Shown here: positions 27,173 through 35,843 of the stretch, in pieces
Layout: each line of letters begins with the position of its first letter
How positions within the stretch are numbered: the first letter of the stretch is position 1
Source of the DNA: Hymenobacter coccineus
GTDB taxonomy: Bacteria; Bacteroidota; Bacteroidia; Cytophagales; Hymenobacteraceae
DNA length: 63,076 nt
NCBI RefSeq assembly: GCF_001816125.1
Contig: NZ_MDZA01000055.1
Location: forward strand, 1 to 63,076
Direction: 5' to 3'
The notes under the pieces: generated by a model
What the model was told of the DNA's origin: nothing
Seen by the model: the letters and a program-made list of their open reading frames with translations, nothing else
The model's database searches: none
Made by a program: the position numbers and the translations under genes

Positions 27173-27208
27173 GTTAGCGATTCGGCTAAGCCGGACTTTG
27201 CTGGCCGA

Positions 27209-27433
27209 ATGCCGTCCCCCCTTTTTGATGCTTCTCTTCTGGAATCGGAAGTTGTGTACCGCTTGCAGCGACTACGCCGCGAGCGGGGGTACACCTTGTC
27301 AGAAGTGTACGATGCGACCGGCATCCACATCGCCCGGTTAGAAGCCAGTAAGGCAAATATGACGGTGACCACCTTGGCGACATTGTGCCGACACTACGAG
27401 GTTTCCTTGGCTGATTTTTTCCGCGGCTTATAA
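27209..27433 (+). CDS. XRE family helix-turn-helix regulator
   Basis: 74 residues, essentially one HTH_3 domain: VVYRLQRLRRERGYTLSEVY, DATGIHIARLEASKANMT, TLATLCRHYEVSLADFF. It probably represses its own promoter or that of the divergent gene. Confidence 0.8.
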   Translation: MPSPLFDASLLESEVVYRLQRLRRERGYTLSEVYDATGIHIARLEASKANMTVTTLATLCRHYEVSLADFFRGL

Positions 27434-27628
27434 CGCATCGGCTGTTACGCTAAGCAACGAGAGTGGGGGAAATTTTCGCAGCAAGTACACGAGTGCTTCA
27501 AGAATCAAAGCACGCTGCAAATTTGTAGCATAACCCCCGTTTGAAAAATCAATTTGCTTTTTGTAAGCAGTTTGAACTAAGACTCTAAAGCCAATTGTTT
27601 TATATGCTCACCAACTATTTGCACGGCT

Positions 27629-27751
27629 ATGCCTAAAGCACCCGAACCCAAAAAAACCATTTACCGCAATTCGGATAACGGTCAAATTGTAAAAAAGGAA
27701 TATGCTGAAAAGCATCCAAAAACCACGGAAAAGGAGCGGGTTAAAAAATAA
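27629..27751 (+). CDS. Small basic conserved protein
   Basis: 40 residues: MPKAPEPKKTIYRNSDNGQI and then VKKEYAEKHPKTTEKERVKK. It matches the pattern of short proteins with IYR(S/N)...G.(F/I)V.K.YA..HP.TT that occur widely in bacteria as standalone or fused units of unknown function. It is followed by a good terminator, which supports expression. Confidence 0.6.
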   Translation: MPKAPEPKKTIYRNSDNGQIVKKEYAEKHPKTTEKERVKK

Positions 27752-27766
27752 TGTTACCTTTCTTAC

Positions 27767-27804
27767 AATAGGCCAGCCTTTATAAAAGACTGGCCTATTT
27801 TTTT
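27767..27804 (+). terminator. Terminator after the 40-residue protein
   Basis: Arms AATAGGCCAG and CTGGCCTATT followed by a T run. Confidence 0.8.
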
Positions 27805-27906
27805 AGCGTTTTAGCTGCTATAACTAATGCCTTTAAAAGCAATGTTTATTAAAGCACACATTTGAGAGCATAGTACCTATCGTTAGCTAGTAAATAACTA
27901 TCTACC

Positions 27907-27960
27907 TATTTAAAGCAAAATAGCCCAGCTACTAACAGCTGGACTATTTTGCTTTAAATA
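27907..27960. terminator. Bidirectional terminator
   Basis: Long hairpin with arms of about 24 bp (TATTTAAAGCAAAATAG outermost) and loop ACTAAC, with one mismatch. It serves the minus-strand lamin-tail-like gene whose stop is at 27970. Confidence 0.8.
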
Positions 27961-27969
27961 AGCATGTTA

Positions 27970-28386
27970 TCAGATAGCAGGAACGGTCACACTATTTATT
28001 GCGGAATAACGAAGTAGGGTCGCTACATCTCCACCTTTATTATTCCAAATGCAAGCTTTGGATTTCCAATAAAAATGGTGTACTACCAGTTTCTTGCTCG
28101 ATACGGTACGCTGGTAAGCACCATTGCCGCTACCACTGCCGGTATGCAGACGCACATATTCTCCAGCTTTGACTTCCTGTGGTGGAAAAGCAAAAATGTG
28201 CCGAAATTCGTTAGTCACTACATCGGACGGGCCAAAAGTGCGGTCAATAACCGCATAATCGCGCAAGTTTACGTCTGCATAGGCATGCAAACGAACGTAT
28301 TCTTCTTCCGGCTTATTACTATTGACGACTGAAAGCAATTTCAAATCCATAAGAATTGGCAATGGTGGTAAGACATTAAAACCCAA
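27970..28386 (-). CDS. Lamin-tail-domain-like protein
   Basis: 138 residues (or 126 if translation starts at 28350, MDLKLLSVV). The pattern EEYVRLHAYADVNLRDYAV, then HIFAFPPQEVKAGEYVRLHT, then FYWKSKACIWNNKGGDVATL is the immunoglobulin-like LTD fold. LTD domains normally occur on large secreted or nuclease proteins, whereas here one stands alone without a signal peptide. Its role is unknown. It lies about 100 bp downstream of the P63C gene on the same strand. Confidence 0.65.
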   Translation of the reverse strand: MGFNVLPPLPILMDLKLLSVVNSNKPEEEYVRLHAYADVNLRDYAVIDRTFGPSDVVTNEFRHIFAFPPQEVKAGEYVRLHTGSGSGNGAYQRTVSSKKLVVHHFYWKSKACIWNNKGGDVATLLRYSAINSVTVPAI

Positions 28387-28489
28387 CGATCACTTAAGCA
28401 AGTTACCTGTCACGAGTAATGGCCACAAGCAATATAGTCTTTGCAGTAGGCGTAGCAAGAAGATTATTGAAGAATAATGACGCGCGTAC

Positions 28490-29110
28490 TCAGAACGTTT
28501 CGATCTGGTAAGGCACCGCGTATTGTTGAAAAAGCTTCTGCCGAAATTCGTACATAGTAGCGCACGTTTTCATCAGGTCCACCGCTTCGTCCCGAAACTG
28601 CTCAAGCTTGGCTTGCCCTTCGGGCGTTAAGTACTGGAAAAGCTTGTGTGGGCGTACCCCGTTGGTGAAGGCGGGGTTTACGGCCCGTAGCGCCGGCAAC
28701 ACCTCTTTCGAAAAGCGGCCGTAAATGATCTCGCACAACCAAGTCCCGACAACCGACGGCTTGATGAACTGCGCCGGATCAAAATCCAACCCCGACAGGC
28801 GTTTTAGCTCCGAGAAAAACGGAATGCTGTTGGGAAACAACGGCGCGTAGGGCAGTCGATTGGCCGAAACGATGGCATTGATTTCGCCGATCGTTATCTT
28901 GAATCCGCTGCGCAACTCGATTACCTCCTGCTCCCTTTTGAGCCGAACTTGCTTCGCCGTTTTCGCCAGGTAATCCGCGCCTTGAATGAGCATCTGGCCC
29001 AAAAGCGCTTGTTGCTCTTGGGACTTTTTGGATACTTCCGCTTTCGGCTTGGGCGAAACGACCACAGGCGGTTGCACCGGCTCAGCTGGGCTTTCAGTAT
29101 AATTTTTCAT
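28490..29110 (-). CDS. P63C domain protein
   Basis: 206 residues. The N-terminal ~45 residues are Pro/Lys-rich, and a helix with IQGADYLAKTAKQVRLKREQ follows. The remainder matches P63C: IPFFSELKRLSGLDF, GRFSKEVLPALRAVNP, and a His-containing HKLFQYLTPEGQAKLEQF segment. P63C is a phage- and plasmid-associated domain of unknown activity. It is 28 bp downstream of the XRE-ImmA gene and clearly cotranscribed with it. Confidence 0.75.
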   Translation of the reverse strand: MKNYTESPAEPVQPPVVVSPKPKAEVSKKSQEQQALLGQMLIQGADYLAKTAKQVRLKREQEVIELRSGFKITIGEINAIVSANRLPYAPLFPNSIPFFSELKRLSGLDFDPAQFIKPSVVGTWLCEIIYGRFSKEVLPALRAVNPAFTNGVRPHKLFQYLTPEGQAKLEQFRDEAVDLMKTCATMYEFRQKLFQQYAVPYQIETF

Positions 29111-29138
29111 AAATAGCTTGGGTTAGGTATACCTTGGG

Positions 29139-30335
29139 TTAAATGTACATGGCGGTTTTAAGCGGTTGCATGATTGTTTCTACCCGTTCCCCTCCTTCGA
29201 AGGCAGCGCCGAAGTAGTGCACGCAGTCGCTGGCGGCGGGGGAATGCTTCCGGGCCAACGCCCAGGCGGACCGGCTCTTTGGCATGGCATGGGCGCACTG
29301 CGCATACACGATGCTGGGGTGCACGTGGTTATCGGCCGCAAACTGCTCCACGTAGCCCGCATCGTGGATGTAGCGCTTGATTTGCTCCACTTTGTCCAGC
29401 GAAAACAAGTACTCGCGCGCGAACGTGTTGGCCTCGTGCTCCCGCGCTTGGACCGACAGCTGCGTGTTCTCGTCGTCGCTGATGTGGTACTGGTTCTCTC
29501 GTATCTCGTCCCAGTCAAACAAGACGTGGGCCAATTCGTGGAACAGCGCAAACCACAACGTTGGGTAAAACCCCACGTAGTCGGTGATGACGATGCACGG
29601 CTTGCCGTTCTGATTAAAGGTGGCGCCGCGAAGCTGGAGCGTCGGGAGCGACTGCTGAAGCACCACGGTGACACCGACGCGGTGAAGCAGGCCGATTACC
29701 TCAGGCAAGCCGCGCTGCACGTTGGTTGTGTACCAGCGCAGGCGAGGGAACAGTTTGATCAGTGCCTCTCGGTCGTAAGCGTACGGATTGTCTATCTCGG
29801 CAAAACACGCCTGGGCGGCTTTGATCCAGATAGCGCGCGTAAGTCCATTTTTTGGTTCGAACGAGCCCACGCAGAACGCCACGTCAACGGCAGGTTTGCG
29901 GTATTCGAGAATGGATTTCAGCCCGAGCCGAGCCGTCAGCCGTTTTTCAATGTGTTCAAAGTCAGTGATGTTATCAATCCATTTGGCTTTCCGAAGCACG
30001 GCCAAATCAAAATTCTCCTTGATGAACTCTACTTTCTTGGCGGAGATCGTTGCCGTAGGGAAGTTCTTTTCAATCGCCTCCAGGTACAGGTTAACCACTT
30101 GTTCGCGCGGCACTTGCAAAAAGTTGGCGACCTTGCTCAGAATGGTAATATCCACTGTCTTCTGGGTACCGTTCAGAATGCCGTTCAAGGCGCGGAGCTG
30201 CACGCCCAAGATGTTGCAAGCAACGGTTAGGGAGATGCCAAGCGCCTGCGTCTTTCGCTCGAAAAGTTCGCGGAGGGTGTTAGACGGGAATAGGCCGCCC
30301 AACAAGGAATCGATGTCCTTGTATTTATCGTCCAT
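29139..30335 (-). CDS. XRE regulator fused to ImmA/IrrE-type metalloprotease
   Basis: 398 residues from the ATG at 30335; a TTG five codons upstream is less likely. The HTH domain is at about 26-80 and the protease domain has the zinc motif HELAH at 266-270 (WFALFHELAHVLFDWDE). In ICEBs1, ImmA cleaves a repressor. Fused XRE-ImmA proteins act as regulators or antitoxins in phage and TA loci. The partner here is the P63C gene. The promoter has operator-like palindromes (30357-30372, 30422-30437). Confidence 0.85.
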   Translation of the reverse strand: MDDKYKDIDSLLGGLFPSNTLRELFERKTQALGISLTVACNILGVQLRALNGILNGTQKTVDITILSKVANFLQVPREQVVNLYLEAIEKNFPTATISAKKVEFIKENFDLAVLRKAKWIDNITDFEHIEKRLTARLGLKSILEYRKPAVDVAFCVGSFEPKNGLTRAIWIKAAQACFAEIDNPYAYDREALIKLFPRLRWYTTNVQRGLPEVIGLLHRVGVTVVLQQSLPTLQLRGATFNQNGKPCIVITDYVGFYPTLWFALFHELAHVLFDWDEIRENQYHISDDENTQLSVQAREHEANTFAREYLFSLDKVEQIKRYIHDAGYVEQFAADNHVHPSIVYAQCAHAMPKSRSAWALARKHSPAASDCVHYFGAAFEGGERVETIMQPLKTAMYI

Positions 30336-30347
30336 GGTTGCCCGGTG

Positions 30348-30437
30348 CAAGAATAAAATGCAGTATTACATTGGCAAATGTACGGCACCTGGAGGCTCCT
30401 GGTACGCTTTTGCAGAAAAAAAATGCAGCAGTGCATC
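30348..30437 (-). promoter_or_regulatory. xre-immA promoter with two operator-like palindromes
   Basis: On the minus strand, -33 TTTG (30375-30378), 19 bases, then -7 TATTCTTG (30348-30355), ending 13 bases before the ATG. The spacer contains the imperfect palindrome AATGCAGTATTACATT (30357-30372). A related one, AATGCAGCAGTGCATC (30422-30437), lies upstream. The arrangement suggests autorepression by the XRE domain. Confidence 0.5.
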
Positions 30438-30953
30438 AAAAAAAACCACTCCTAAATTTTTCTTAGCAACCGCACCAATGATGTGCTTTTGTAGGTCCTG
30501 GCGCCTTGGCAACACTAAATAAAGCTTTTGCTAGGTTGCTTGCGTGCGGTGGCTTTCCGAAGCTGGGCGCAGGCCTTCGGCTTTGAAAGCGTCAGCGCAT
30601 TTGCGCCGTTTGTCCGGCGCCTGCGTGCTCCTTTTTTATGCTTCTGTGCTCGGAAGCGTATGCTTTGCTTCGGTGCGTCTGGCCTAAGACTCCTCCAGTG
30701 CCAAGCAAATGCCTTGGGTTATAAAGCTTGCGGCTGTGCGCAGAACCGAAGCGTTTTGGCTGCTAATGTCACGCATCCTCTTCTTTTTGCAACGGCAATG
30801 GCAATAAACTGCCTTTGCAGCGTCCCAGCAAGCACAGTTGGGTATACTTGCATTTAATCTTCGATGGGTGCTTGTCACAATTTCTACCAAAGTGTCCTGC
30901 GAAGGGCGAAAACACTATTCTACCTTTCTCAACCGGATAACTCCTCTTGATGC
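30438..30953. other. Intergenic region without a recognisable gene
   Basis: About 500 bp between the xre-immA control region and the barrel gene. The frames I checked look like chance reading frames and I see no RNA gene. The final 40 bases before 30954 are presumably the promoter and leader of the next gene. Confidence 0.4.
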
Positions 30954-31685
30954 ATGAAAACAATTCATAAGCTTGCAGTAATCGGCGCCCTGTGCTGGGG
31001 CAGCGTACCGGGCGTAGCCCACGCGCAAACCAGCTTCAGCCTAGTCCCACAAATTGGCCTAAGTCTCACCACCGCTCGGTACGAGGACGCTTCCCAACCC
31101 AGTGGCGCGATCGACATCGCCTACCGCCGCGGGCTGACGGCCGGTGTATTGGCAAGCCTTCAGCACCAGCGCGTTTCGCTGCAAGTGGGGGCGCAGTTCG
31201 CAGCGCGGGGCTTCACGTTGAACGAAACGTACGCGACGCCCTCTTCCGCAGGTCCTCTAGCCACCAATTACCACCAGCAATACCGCTTCAACTATTTGGA
31301 TTTTCCCCTAACGGTTGCGTTTTCTCAACACCCGGACGGGCAAGGGGCGCAAGTATTCGGGGGTGGTTACGTAGCGGTCTTACTCGGTGGCCAGGTTAAG
31401 TACGATAACTCCTTTGAAACCCTCAACGGCCCGGTGAATTTCCAAAGCGAAAGCCAAGTCCGGGCGGGAGACAGCCCAAGCATTCTTCAAGGCGACTTCT
31501 ACACCAAGCGCGTTGACGCGGGGGTGAAAGCAGGGGTGGGTTACCGGTGGCACAGCCTGCTACTGCGTGGATCCTATCAAATTGGGTTGGTTAATTTGGG
31601 CACCGTGCAGCAAAATAATCCCCTACCCGCACCGAAGTACTATAACCGCAGCTTTGACATTAGCTTGGGTTATTACCTTTTTTAG
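30954..31685 (+). CDS. Outer membrane beta-barrel protein (PorT-like)
   Basis: 243 residues with a signal peptide (cleavage after VAHA, before QTSF) and alternating strands typical of Bacteroidota 8-stranded barrels: FSLVPQIGLSLTTARY, VSLQVGAQFAARGFTL, FNYLDFPLTVAFS, and the C-terminal FDISLGYYLF ending in Phe. A specific role is not evident. Confidence 0.75.
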   Translation: MKTIHKLAVIGALCWGSVPGVAHAQTSFSLVPQIGLSLTTARYEDASQPSGAIDIAYRRGLTAGVLASLQHQRVSLQVGAQFAARGFTLNETYATPSSAGPLATNYHQQYRFNYLDFPLTVAFSQHPDGQGAQVFGGGYVAVLLGGQVKYDNSFETLNGPVNFQSESQVRAGDSPSILQGDFYTKRVDAGVKAGVGYRWHSLLLRGSYQIGLVNLGTVQQNNPLPAPKYYNRSFDISLGYYLF

Positions 31686-31702
31686 AGAGCCTCGTTCGTT
31701 AA

Positions 31703-32540
31703 GAGCCTGTTAAAATTCACAAGTAACTGTTAGACAAAAAGAAACCAGCCAGGTTACCGTATTTTTTCATTCGACCAAAGATGTACGAAACAGACCTGAC
31801 TGATTTCCAGTGGCAAGTTATTCAAGAAATATTGCCTGATACGCGCCGTCGCAAGCATTCGCTACGCCTAATTGTCAATGCGTTGCTTTACCTGACCAAG
31901 AGCGGCTGTCAGTGGCGGCTGTTGCCGCGCGAGTTTCCGGCCTTTCCCCTGGTCTACTACTATTTCCGACGCTGGCAGGCCGACGGGCGCTGGGCGGCGC
32001 TCAATCAGGCCCTGGTGCGCCGCCACCGCCAGCGCGCGGCCCCCTCGCGGCAGCCCAACCCGCGCGTGGCCGTGCTCGATGCGCAATCCATCAAATGCAG
32101 TGAGCGGGGCGTGTTGGACCAGGGCTTTGACGGCCACAAAAAAATCCAGGGCCGCAAGCATCAGCTCGTCGTTGACACCGACGGCCTGCTGCTGGCCGCT
32201 CATGTCGAGCCGGCCCACGAAAACGACCGGGTGGGCGGCAAGGCGGCCCTGCAAAAGCTGGCCCAGCAGCGCTATGAGCGTCCTGGCCGATGCCGGTTAC
32301 CACGGCGCCTAGCCCAGTGGACCCGGGAGCACTGCGGCTGGCGACTGGAAACAGCCCCCGGCCTGACGGGCAGTGCCCGCTTTACGCCCGTGCCCACCCG
32401 CTGGGTCGTCGAGCGCACCATCAGCTGGTTACAATGGGACCGACGCTTGAGTCGCGACTACGAATGCGAAAGCGCCGCCGCCGAAGCAACCATCTTCCTA
32501 GCCAGCATTCGACACCTTATCCGTAAATTTTAACAGGTTC
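31703..32540 (+). mobile_element. IS5-family insertion sequence
   Basis: 838 bp with terminal repeats GAGCCTGTTAAAATTCAC and, read inward from the right, GAACCTGTTAAAATTTAC (16 of 18 match). TAA flanks both sides (31700-31702 and 32541-32543), a 3-bp duplication typical of the IS1031-like group of IS5. It is nested in the transposon. Confidence 0.85.
31781..32533 (+). CDS. IS5-family transposase, probably damaged
   Basis: 250 residues starting MYETDLTDFQWQVIQEILP, with the DUF4096-type N-terminus and the first catalytic Asp in VAVLDAQSIK. The region that should carry the second Asp reads YERPGRCRLPRR in this frame, while the expected MSVLADAGYHGA is encoded in another frame at about 32275-32312. 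Two compensating shifts, near 32272 and 32310, therefore replace about 14 residues including the catalytic Asp. The end HLIRKF is intact. The element is either dead or has two sequence errors. Confidence 0.8.
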   Translation: MYETDLTDFQWQVIQEILPDTRRRKHSLRLIVNALLYLTKSGCQWRLLPREFPAFPLVYYYFRRWQADGRWAALNQALVRRHRQRAAPSRQPNPRVAVLDAQSIKCSERGVLDQGFDGHKKIQGRKHQLVVDTDGLLLAAHVEPAHENDRVGGKAALQKLAQQRYERPGRCRLPRRLAQWTREHCGWRLETAPGLTGSARFTPVPTRWVVERTISWLQWDRRLSRDYECESAAAEATIFLASIRHLIRKF

Positions 32541-32591
32541 TAAGTAGTCCACTTTTCCTCCAAAATCCACCTTTTTCCTTCTCTACCCCCT

Positions 32592-34649
32592 ATGAAACAC
32601 AAATACCTAGTTCTCTTACTTTTACTTTTGTTAATGCACTGCACCGGACAGGTGTTTGCGCAAACATTCGTAGATCCGTACAAGTTCCCCAGTGGGCCAC
32701 CCAGCACTTTCTTGATTAATCAAATTGCGGGTGGAGATGCAAGTCGGTCTGTTCCTAAGCCGGCTTCAGGCGCAACGAGTAACTACAATTACGAATACCA
32801 CTTGTACCGGAAAATTGCGACCAGTTCCGTTGGGTATGTGAATATTTTCGTTGGTACAAGCCCTACTAGCTTGGCTGGTGGCAGCCTTATTCCCAATGTA
32901 AATACCGCAACGTTATCGTGGCAACCAATCTACACCAACTCAGGTGCTCCTGTCAACGAAATGATAACGGTGACCGGCTCCCTCGCGCTTACTGATGCCC
33001 AGGCTGGTAGCAACACGGGATTTTATGCCGTTTATTACAACTCCGGTACCAACCCGGCGCAAAAAGTTGAGGTTACTCCCCCCGTCATCCTAGGGCCACC
33101 CCCTACTACCCCTACCGCCCCTACCCCGACCCCAGGCGTCGCATATATTGCTTCCGTCACACCTAATAGCGGCATGGTAAATGGAAAATATGCACTCACT
33201 TTCAGCATAGTCAATGGAGATGACTTCAATTACATATTTTCGTTTCTGGGAGCTCAGTTTGGCATATCAACTACTACTGCAGGCAGTTATGGACCTACAT
33301 ATAAAGGAGGCGCATTAGTAACCGGTAATACTCCAGGAACTTACGACATAATAGGGTTTGTAAGAGGTCGAACGGTCACAATTCCATTTACTGTTTACAA
33401 GCCGCCCATTACTAATTATATTCCGTGTGGTACCGGTACAGAAATATGCACTACTAATCAATGTGTTGCTTACAATACACAGCCAAGCCCAATACAAGGC
33501 CGCATTCTAGCGGATACTGGTTCTGATGATTATAAAGATTATGTTCAAGTATACGGAACACCTTCAGATCCACCAGTTTTTGCTAATGGGATAGAATATG
33601 AGTGGGTCCAGTGGCAAAAAAGCACTGATAACAGCAACTGGTCGGATATTGACGGAGCTACCCAAGCTAATTACACCCCCGGCCCAATTACCGTAACAAC
33701 TTATTTCCGGCGCATATCAACACACTTACGCACACCTACTTTTGCTCCGAATTACCGGGAATACTGGTATACCAGTAACACGGTTACTTTAACTGCTGGA
33801 GCGGCGACTCCCGTGCCCGTGCAATCCACATACGCCACGTGCAGCGCCACATCCCCTGCGACCGTTGCCATCAACCCCGCTGCAAACGCTGCTTCTTACA
33901 ACTGGTACGCAGCTGATCCTGCCGTCAGCATAAACGGCCAAGGACGTAGTCTTAGTAATACCGCTGCCCGGAGCGTCCAAGTTACCCTCCCAAGCAATGC
34001 TACCGCAGGCACGCAGTACGCCATCTACGCCAGCGCCAACAATTCGTGCGGCAAGTCGCCTGATGCGACCCTTTACGTTACCATCTCGAACGGCGCTGCT
34101 GTCGGTACTCCGTCCGGAGCCGTATGGCTTCGAACCGGTAGCGGTTGTCCTTACCTTTACAACCTGAGAATGTCTACTGTATCGGGCGCTACCTCTTATT
34201 CCGCGGTGGACAGCAACGGCTCTAGCGCGAACGGCACCGTCGACCAAGCAACTCAAAAGGTTACGTTTGCTTTGTACGAGGCAGGCCCCCAGACGGGCAT
34301 CACGGCCACGGTAACGGCCACGGGTCCGTGCGGCAGCGCTTCCTACACCACTGCCCCTGCCACCTTGGCTGGAGTAACAGGCGGTAAAGCGTGTCCATCC
34401 GCTCAAACGGCGCAACAGGCCATTTACCCCAACCCTGCCACTTCCCAGTTGAATATCGCCACGGACGGCCAAGCAGCCCGGGTGACGTTTTACGACGCGG
34501 CGGGCACCCCACGGAAGACCTTGCAACTTCGGGAAGGTGCGGCGCTAAATGCCGTAAACGTTCGGGACCTGCCCACGGGCCTTTACCACGTGCAGGTACT
34601 GATCGACGGGCAAACCCCCATTGACAAACAGGTGTTGATTCAACCCTAG
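32592..34649 (+). CDS. Large secreted protein with T9SS sorting domain
   Basis: 685 residues. A signal peptide (Leu-rich, cleavage before QTFVDPY), an N-terminal region of unknown fold, a Pro/Thr-rich linker (about 163-178), Ig-like or PKD-like repeats (IEYEWVQWQKSTDNSNW, AASYNWYAADPAVS), and a type A C-terminal sorting domain (AIYPNPATSQLNI ... LPTGLYHVQVL). Such proteins cross the outer membrane by the type IX system and are anchored or released. Expression of cargo thus depends on the host's T9SS. The adhesin-like architecture does not point to an enzyme. Confidence 0.8.
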   Translation: MKHKYLVLLLLLLLMHCTGQVFAQTFVDPYKFPSGPPSTFLINQIAGGDASRSVPKPASGATSNYNYEYHLYRKIATSSVGYVNIFVGTSPTSLAGGSLIPNVNTATLSWQPIYTNSGAPVNEMITVTGSLALTDAQAGSNTGFYAVYYNSGTNPAQKVEVTPPVILGPPPTTPTAPTPTPGVAYIASVTPNSGMVNGKYALTFSIVNGDDFNYIFSFLGAQFGISTTTAGSYGPTYKGGALVTGNTPGTYDIIGFVRGRTVTIPFTVYKPPITNYIPCGTGTEICTTNQCVAYNTQPSPIQGRILADTGSDDYKDYVQVYGTPSDPPVFANGIEYEWVQWQKSTDNSNWSDIDGATQANYTPGPITVTTYFRRISTHLRTPTFAPNYREYWYTSNTVTLTAGAATPVPVQSTYATCSATSPATVAINPAANAASYNWYAADPAVSINGQGRSLSNTAARSVQVTLPSNATAGTQYAIYASANNSCGKSPDATLYVTISNGAAVGTPSGAVWLRTGSGCPYLYNLRMSTVSGATSYSAVDSNGSSANGTVDQATQKVTFALYEAGPQTGITATVTATGPCGSASYTTAPATLAGVTGGKACPSAQTAQQAIYPNPATSQLNIATDGQAARVTFYDAAGTPRKTLQLREGAALNAVNVRDLPTGLYHVQVLIDGQTPIDKQVLIQP

Positions 34650-34693
34650 CAACAGCCGCAGGCGGATCAGGTCTGTCCCCAACGCTTGAAAGC

Positions 34694-34745
34694 AGAACTT
34701 CCCCCAACTACCCAGCAATCACGCCGGGCAGCTGGGGGAAGTTCT
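34694..34745. terminator. Bidirectional terminator
   Basis: Arms beginning AGAACTTCCCCCA and ending TGGGGGAAGTTCT with an internal partial stem, between the T9SS gene and the convergent lipoprotein gene. Confidence 0.8.
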
Positions 34746-34759
34746 CTTTGTTGCTCATG

Positions 34760-35221
34760 CTACTTGATTGCCGTAAAGATTTGTACGATCGTTGCTTTCG
34801 TGCCATCACTTTGCAGGCGAACGGTGGTAAGCTTCAAGGAGCTGGCCGTGAGTTCGTTAACGGTAGCCGTGTAATTATCCCCAGTATACGAGATACTTAG
34901 CTGCGTGTCATTGTTCGCAAAAGCCCAGGTGCCCAGTTGCGTTTGCGCATCCCGCGAATCGCACTTAGTAGCCCCCTCGTCGACCACGTAAGTACTGGGA
35001 TCTGCAAACTGCACGTAATCGTCGAGCTTACAAGGCGCTGAGAGCGCGGTAAGGTCTATCGTCGGTTGGCCAGGACCGGCAATGGTGGCGCTGCTCACGC
35101 GCCATTTTTGTGCGGTCAGCAGTTGCGTTGGCGTTAGCGGTTGCGGATCATCGCCTTTTTTGCTACAAGCAACAATTGCACTAACTGCTACGAGCGCAGT
35201 GAAGAGTAAACTAATTTTCAT
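34760..35221 (-). CDS. Lipocalin-like lipoprotein 1
   Basis: 153 residues, signal peptide with lipobox IVAC, then a domain beginning LLTAQKWRVSSATI. The order W-R-V ... PCKLDDYVQF ... EGATKCD ... LGTWAF ... QLSISYTGD resembles small Bacteroidota lipocalin-like proteins. It is a paralogue of the next minus-strand gene (35385-35843), sharing PCxxDDxxQF and EGxTKCD. Confidence 0.65.
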   Translation of the reverse strand: MKISLLFTALVAVSAIVACSKKGDDPQPLTPTQLLTAQKWRVSSATIAGPGQPTIDLTALSAPCKLDDYVQFADPSTYVVDEGATKCDSRDAQTQLGTWAFANNDTQLSISYTGDNYTATVNELTASSLKLTTVRLQSDGTKATIVQIFTAIK

Positions 35222-35384
35222 AGCTGGTTTTATGCAAAGATTAAAACATCAAGAAATTACAGAAAATCCTGCACACGGCAGGTAACTCGCAAGTGATTTT
35301 AGCAGCTGATAGCCATTGAAAGCAACCCTTGTGTGCGATAAGCGTCGTGACTCGTTTTCATGAAACGATCATATAGCCCACTCC

Positions 35385-35843
35385 TTAGTTCACGGCTTTG
35401 TAAACAAGGGAAGTAGTTTCCTCGATCCCATTGTTTTGTTGCACGCTGTGCATCTTTAAGGAAACAGCTGTCAATTGATCGACCGTGTAATTGGTCGAGA
35501 AGCCGTCGTAGGTGATGGTCAATTGCGTCCCAAAATTACCTAGGAACCATAACCCCGGTTGTTCTTGTGGATCCGATGGATCGCACTTGGTTGGTCCTTC
35601 GTTGTAAGCATAGACATTGCTTGCATTAAACTGCTGAAAATCATCCTTGTTGCAAGGAAGCAGCAACGCGTAATTATCCAAGGGGGTAAAGCCCGGCAAG
35701 TTAATAAGCGAAGAATTGCTGATTAACTTCCATTTGGTGCCACTCAAAAGGTTGTCGGGTGTAGACAGTTGGAGGCCATCTTTTTTGCAGCCAGCCGTTG
35801 CACTAGCCAAGGCAAAGGCTAGCACTAGTAAATCTTTTCTCAT
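35385..35843 (-). CDS. Lipocalin-like lipoprotein 2
   Basis: 152 residues, signal peptide with a lipobox-like TAGC, then LLSGTKWKLISNSS, PCNKDDFQQFN, EGPTKCD and QLTITYDGF. It is a tandem paralogue of lipoprotein 1. The pair may have arisen by duplication inside the transposon. Confidence 0.65.
   Translation of the reverse strand: MRKDLLVLAFALASATAGCKKDGLQLSTPDNLLSGTKWKLISNSSLINLPGFTPLDNYALLLPCNKDDFQQFNASNVYAYNEGPTKCDPSDPQEQPGLWFLGNFGTQLTITYDGFSTNYTVDQLTAVSLKMHSVQQNNGIEETTSLVYKAVN

Noticed and set aside
28490..30335. Classic two-gene toxin-antitoxin call for XRE-ImmA and P63C
   Set aside because: The gene order and sizes do not match a described TA family and no toxin fold is visible, so I left the function open.
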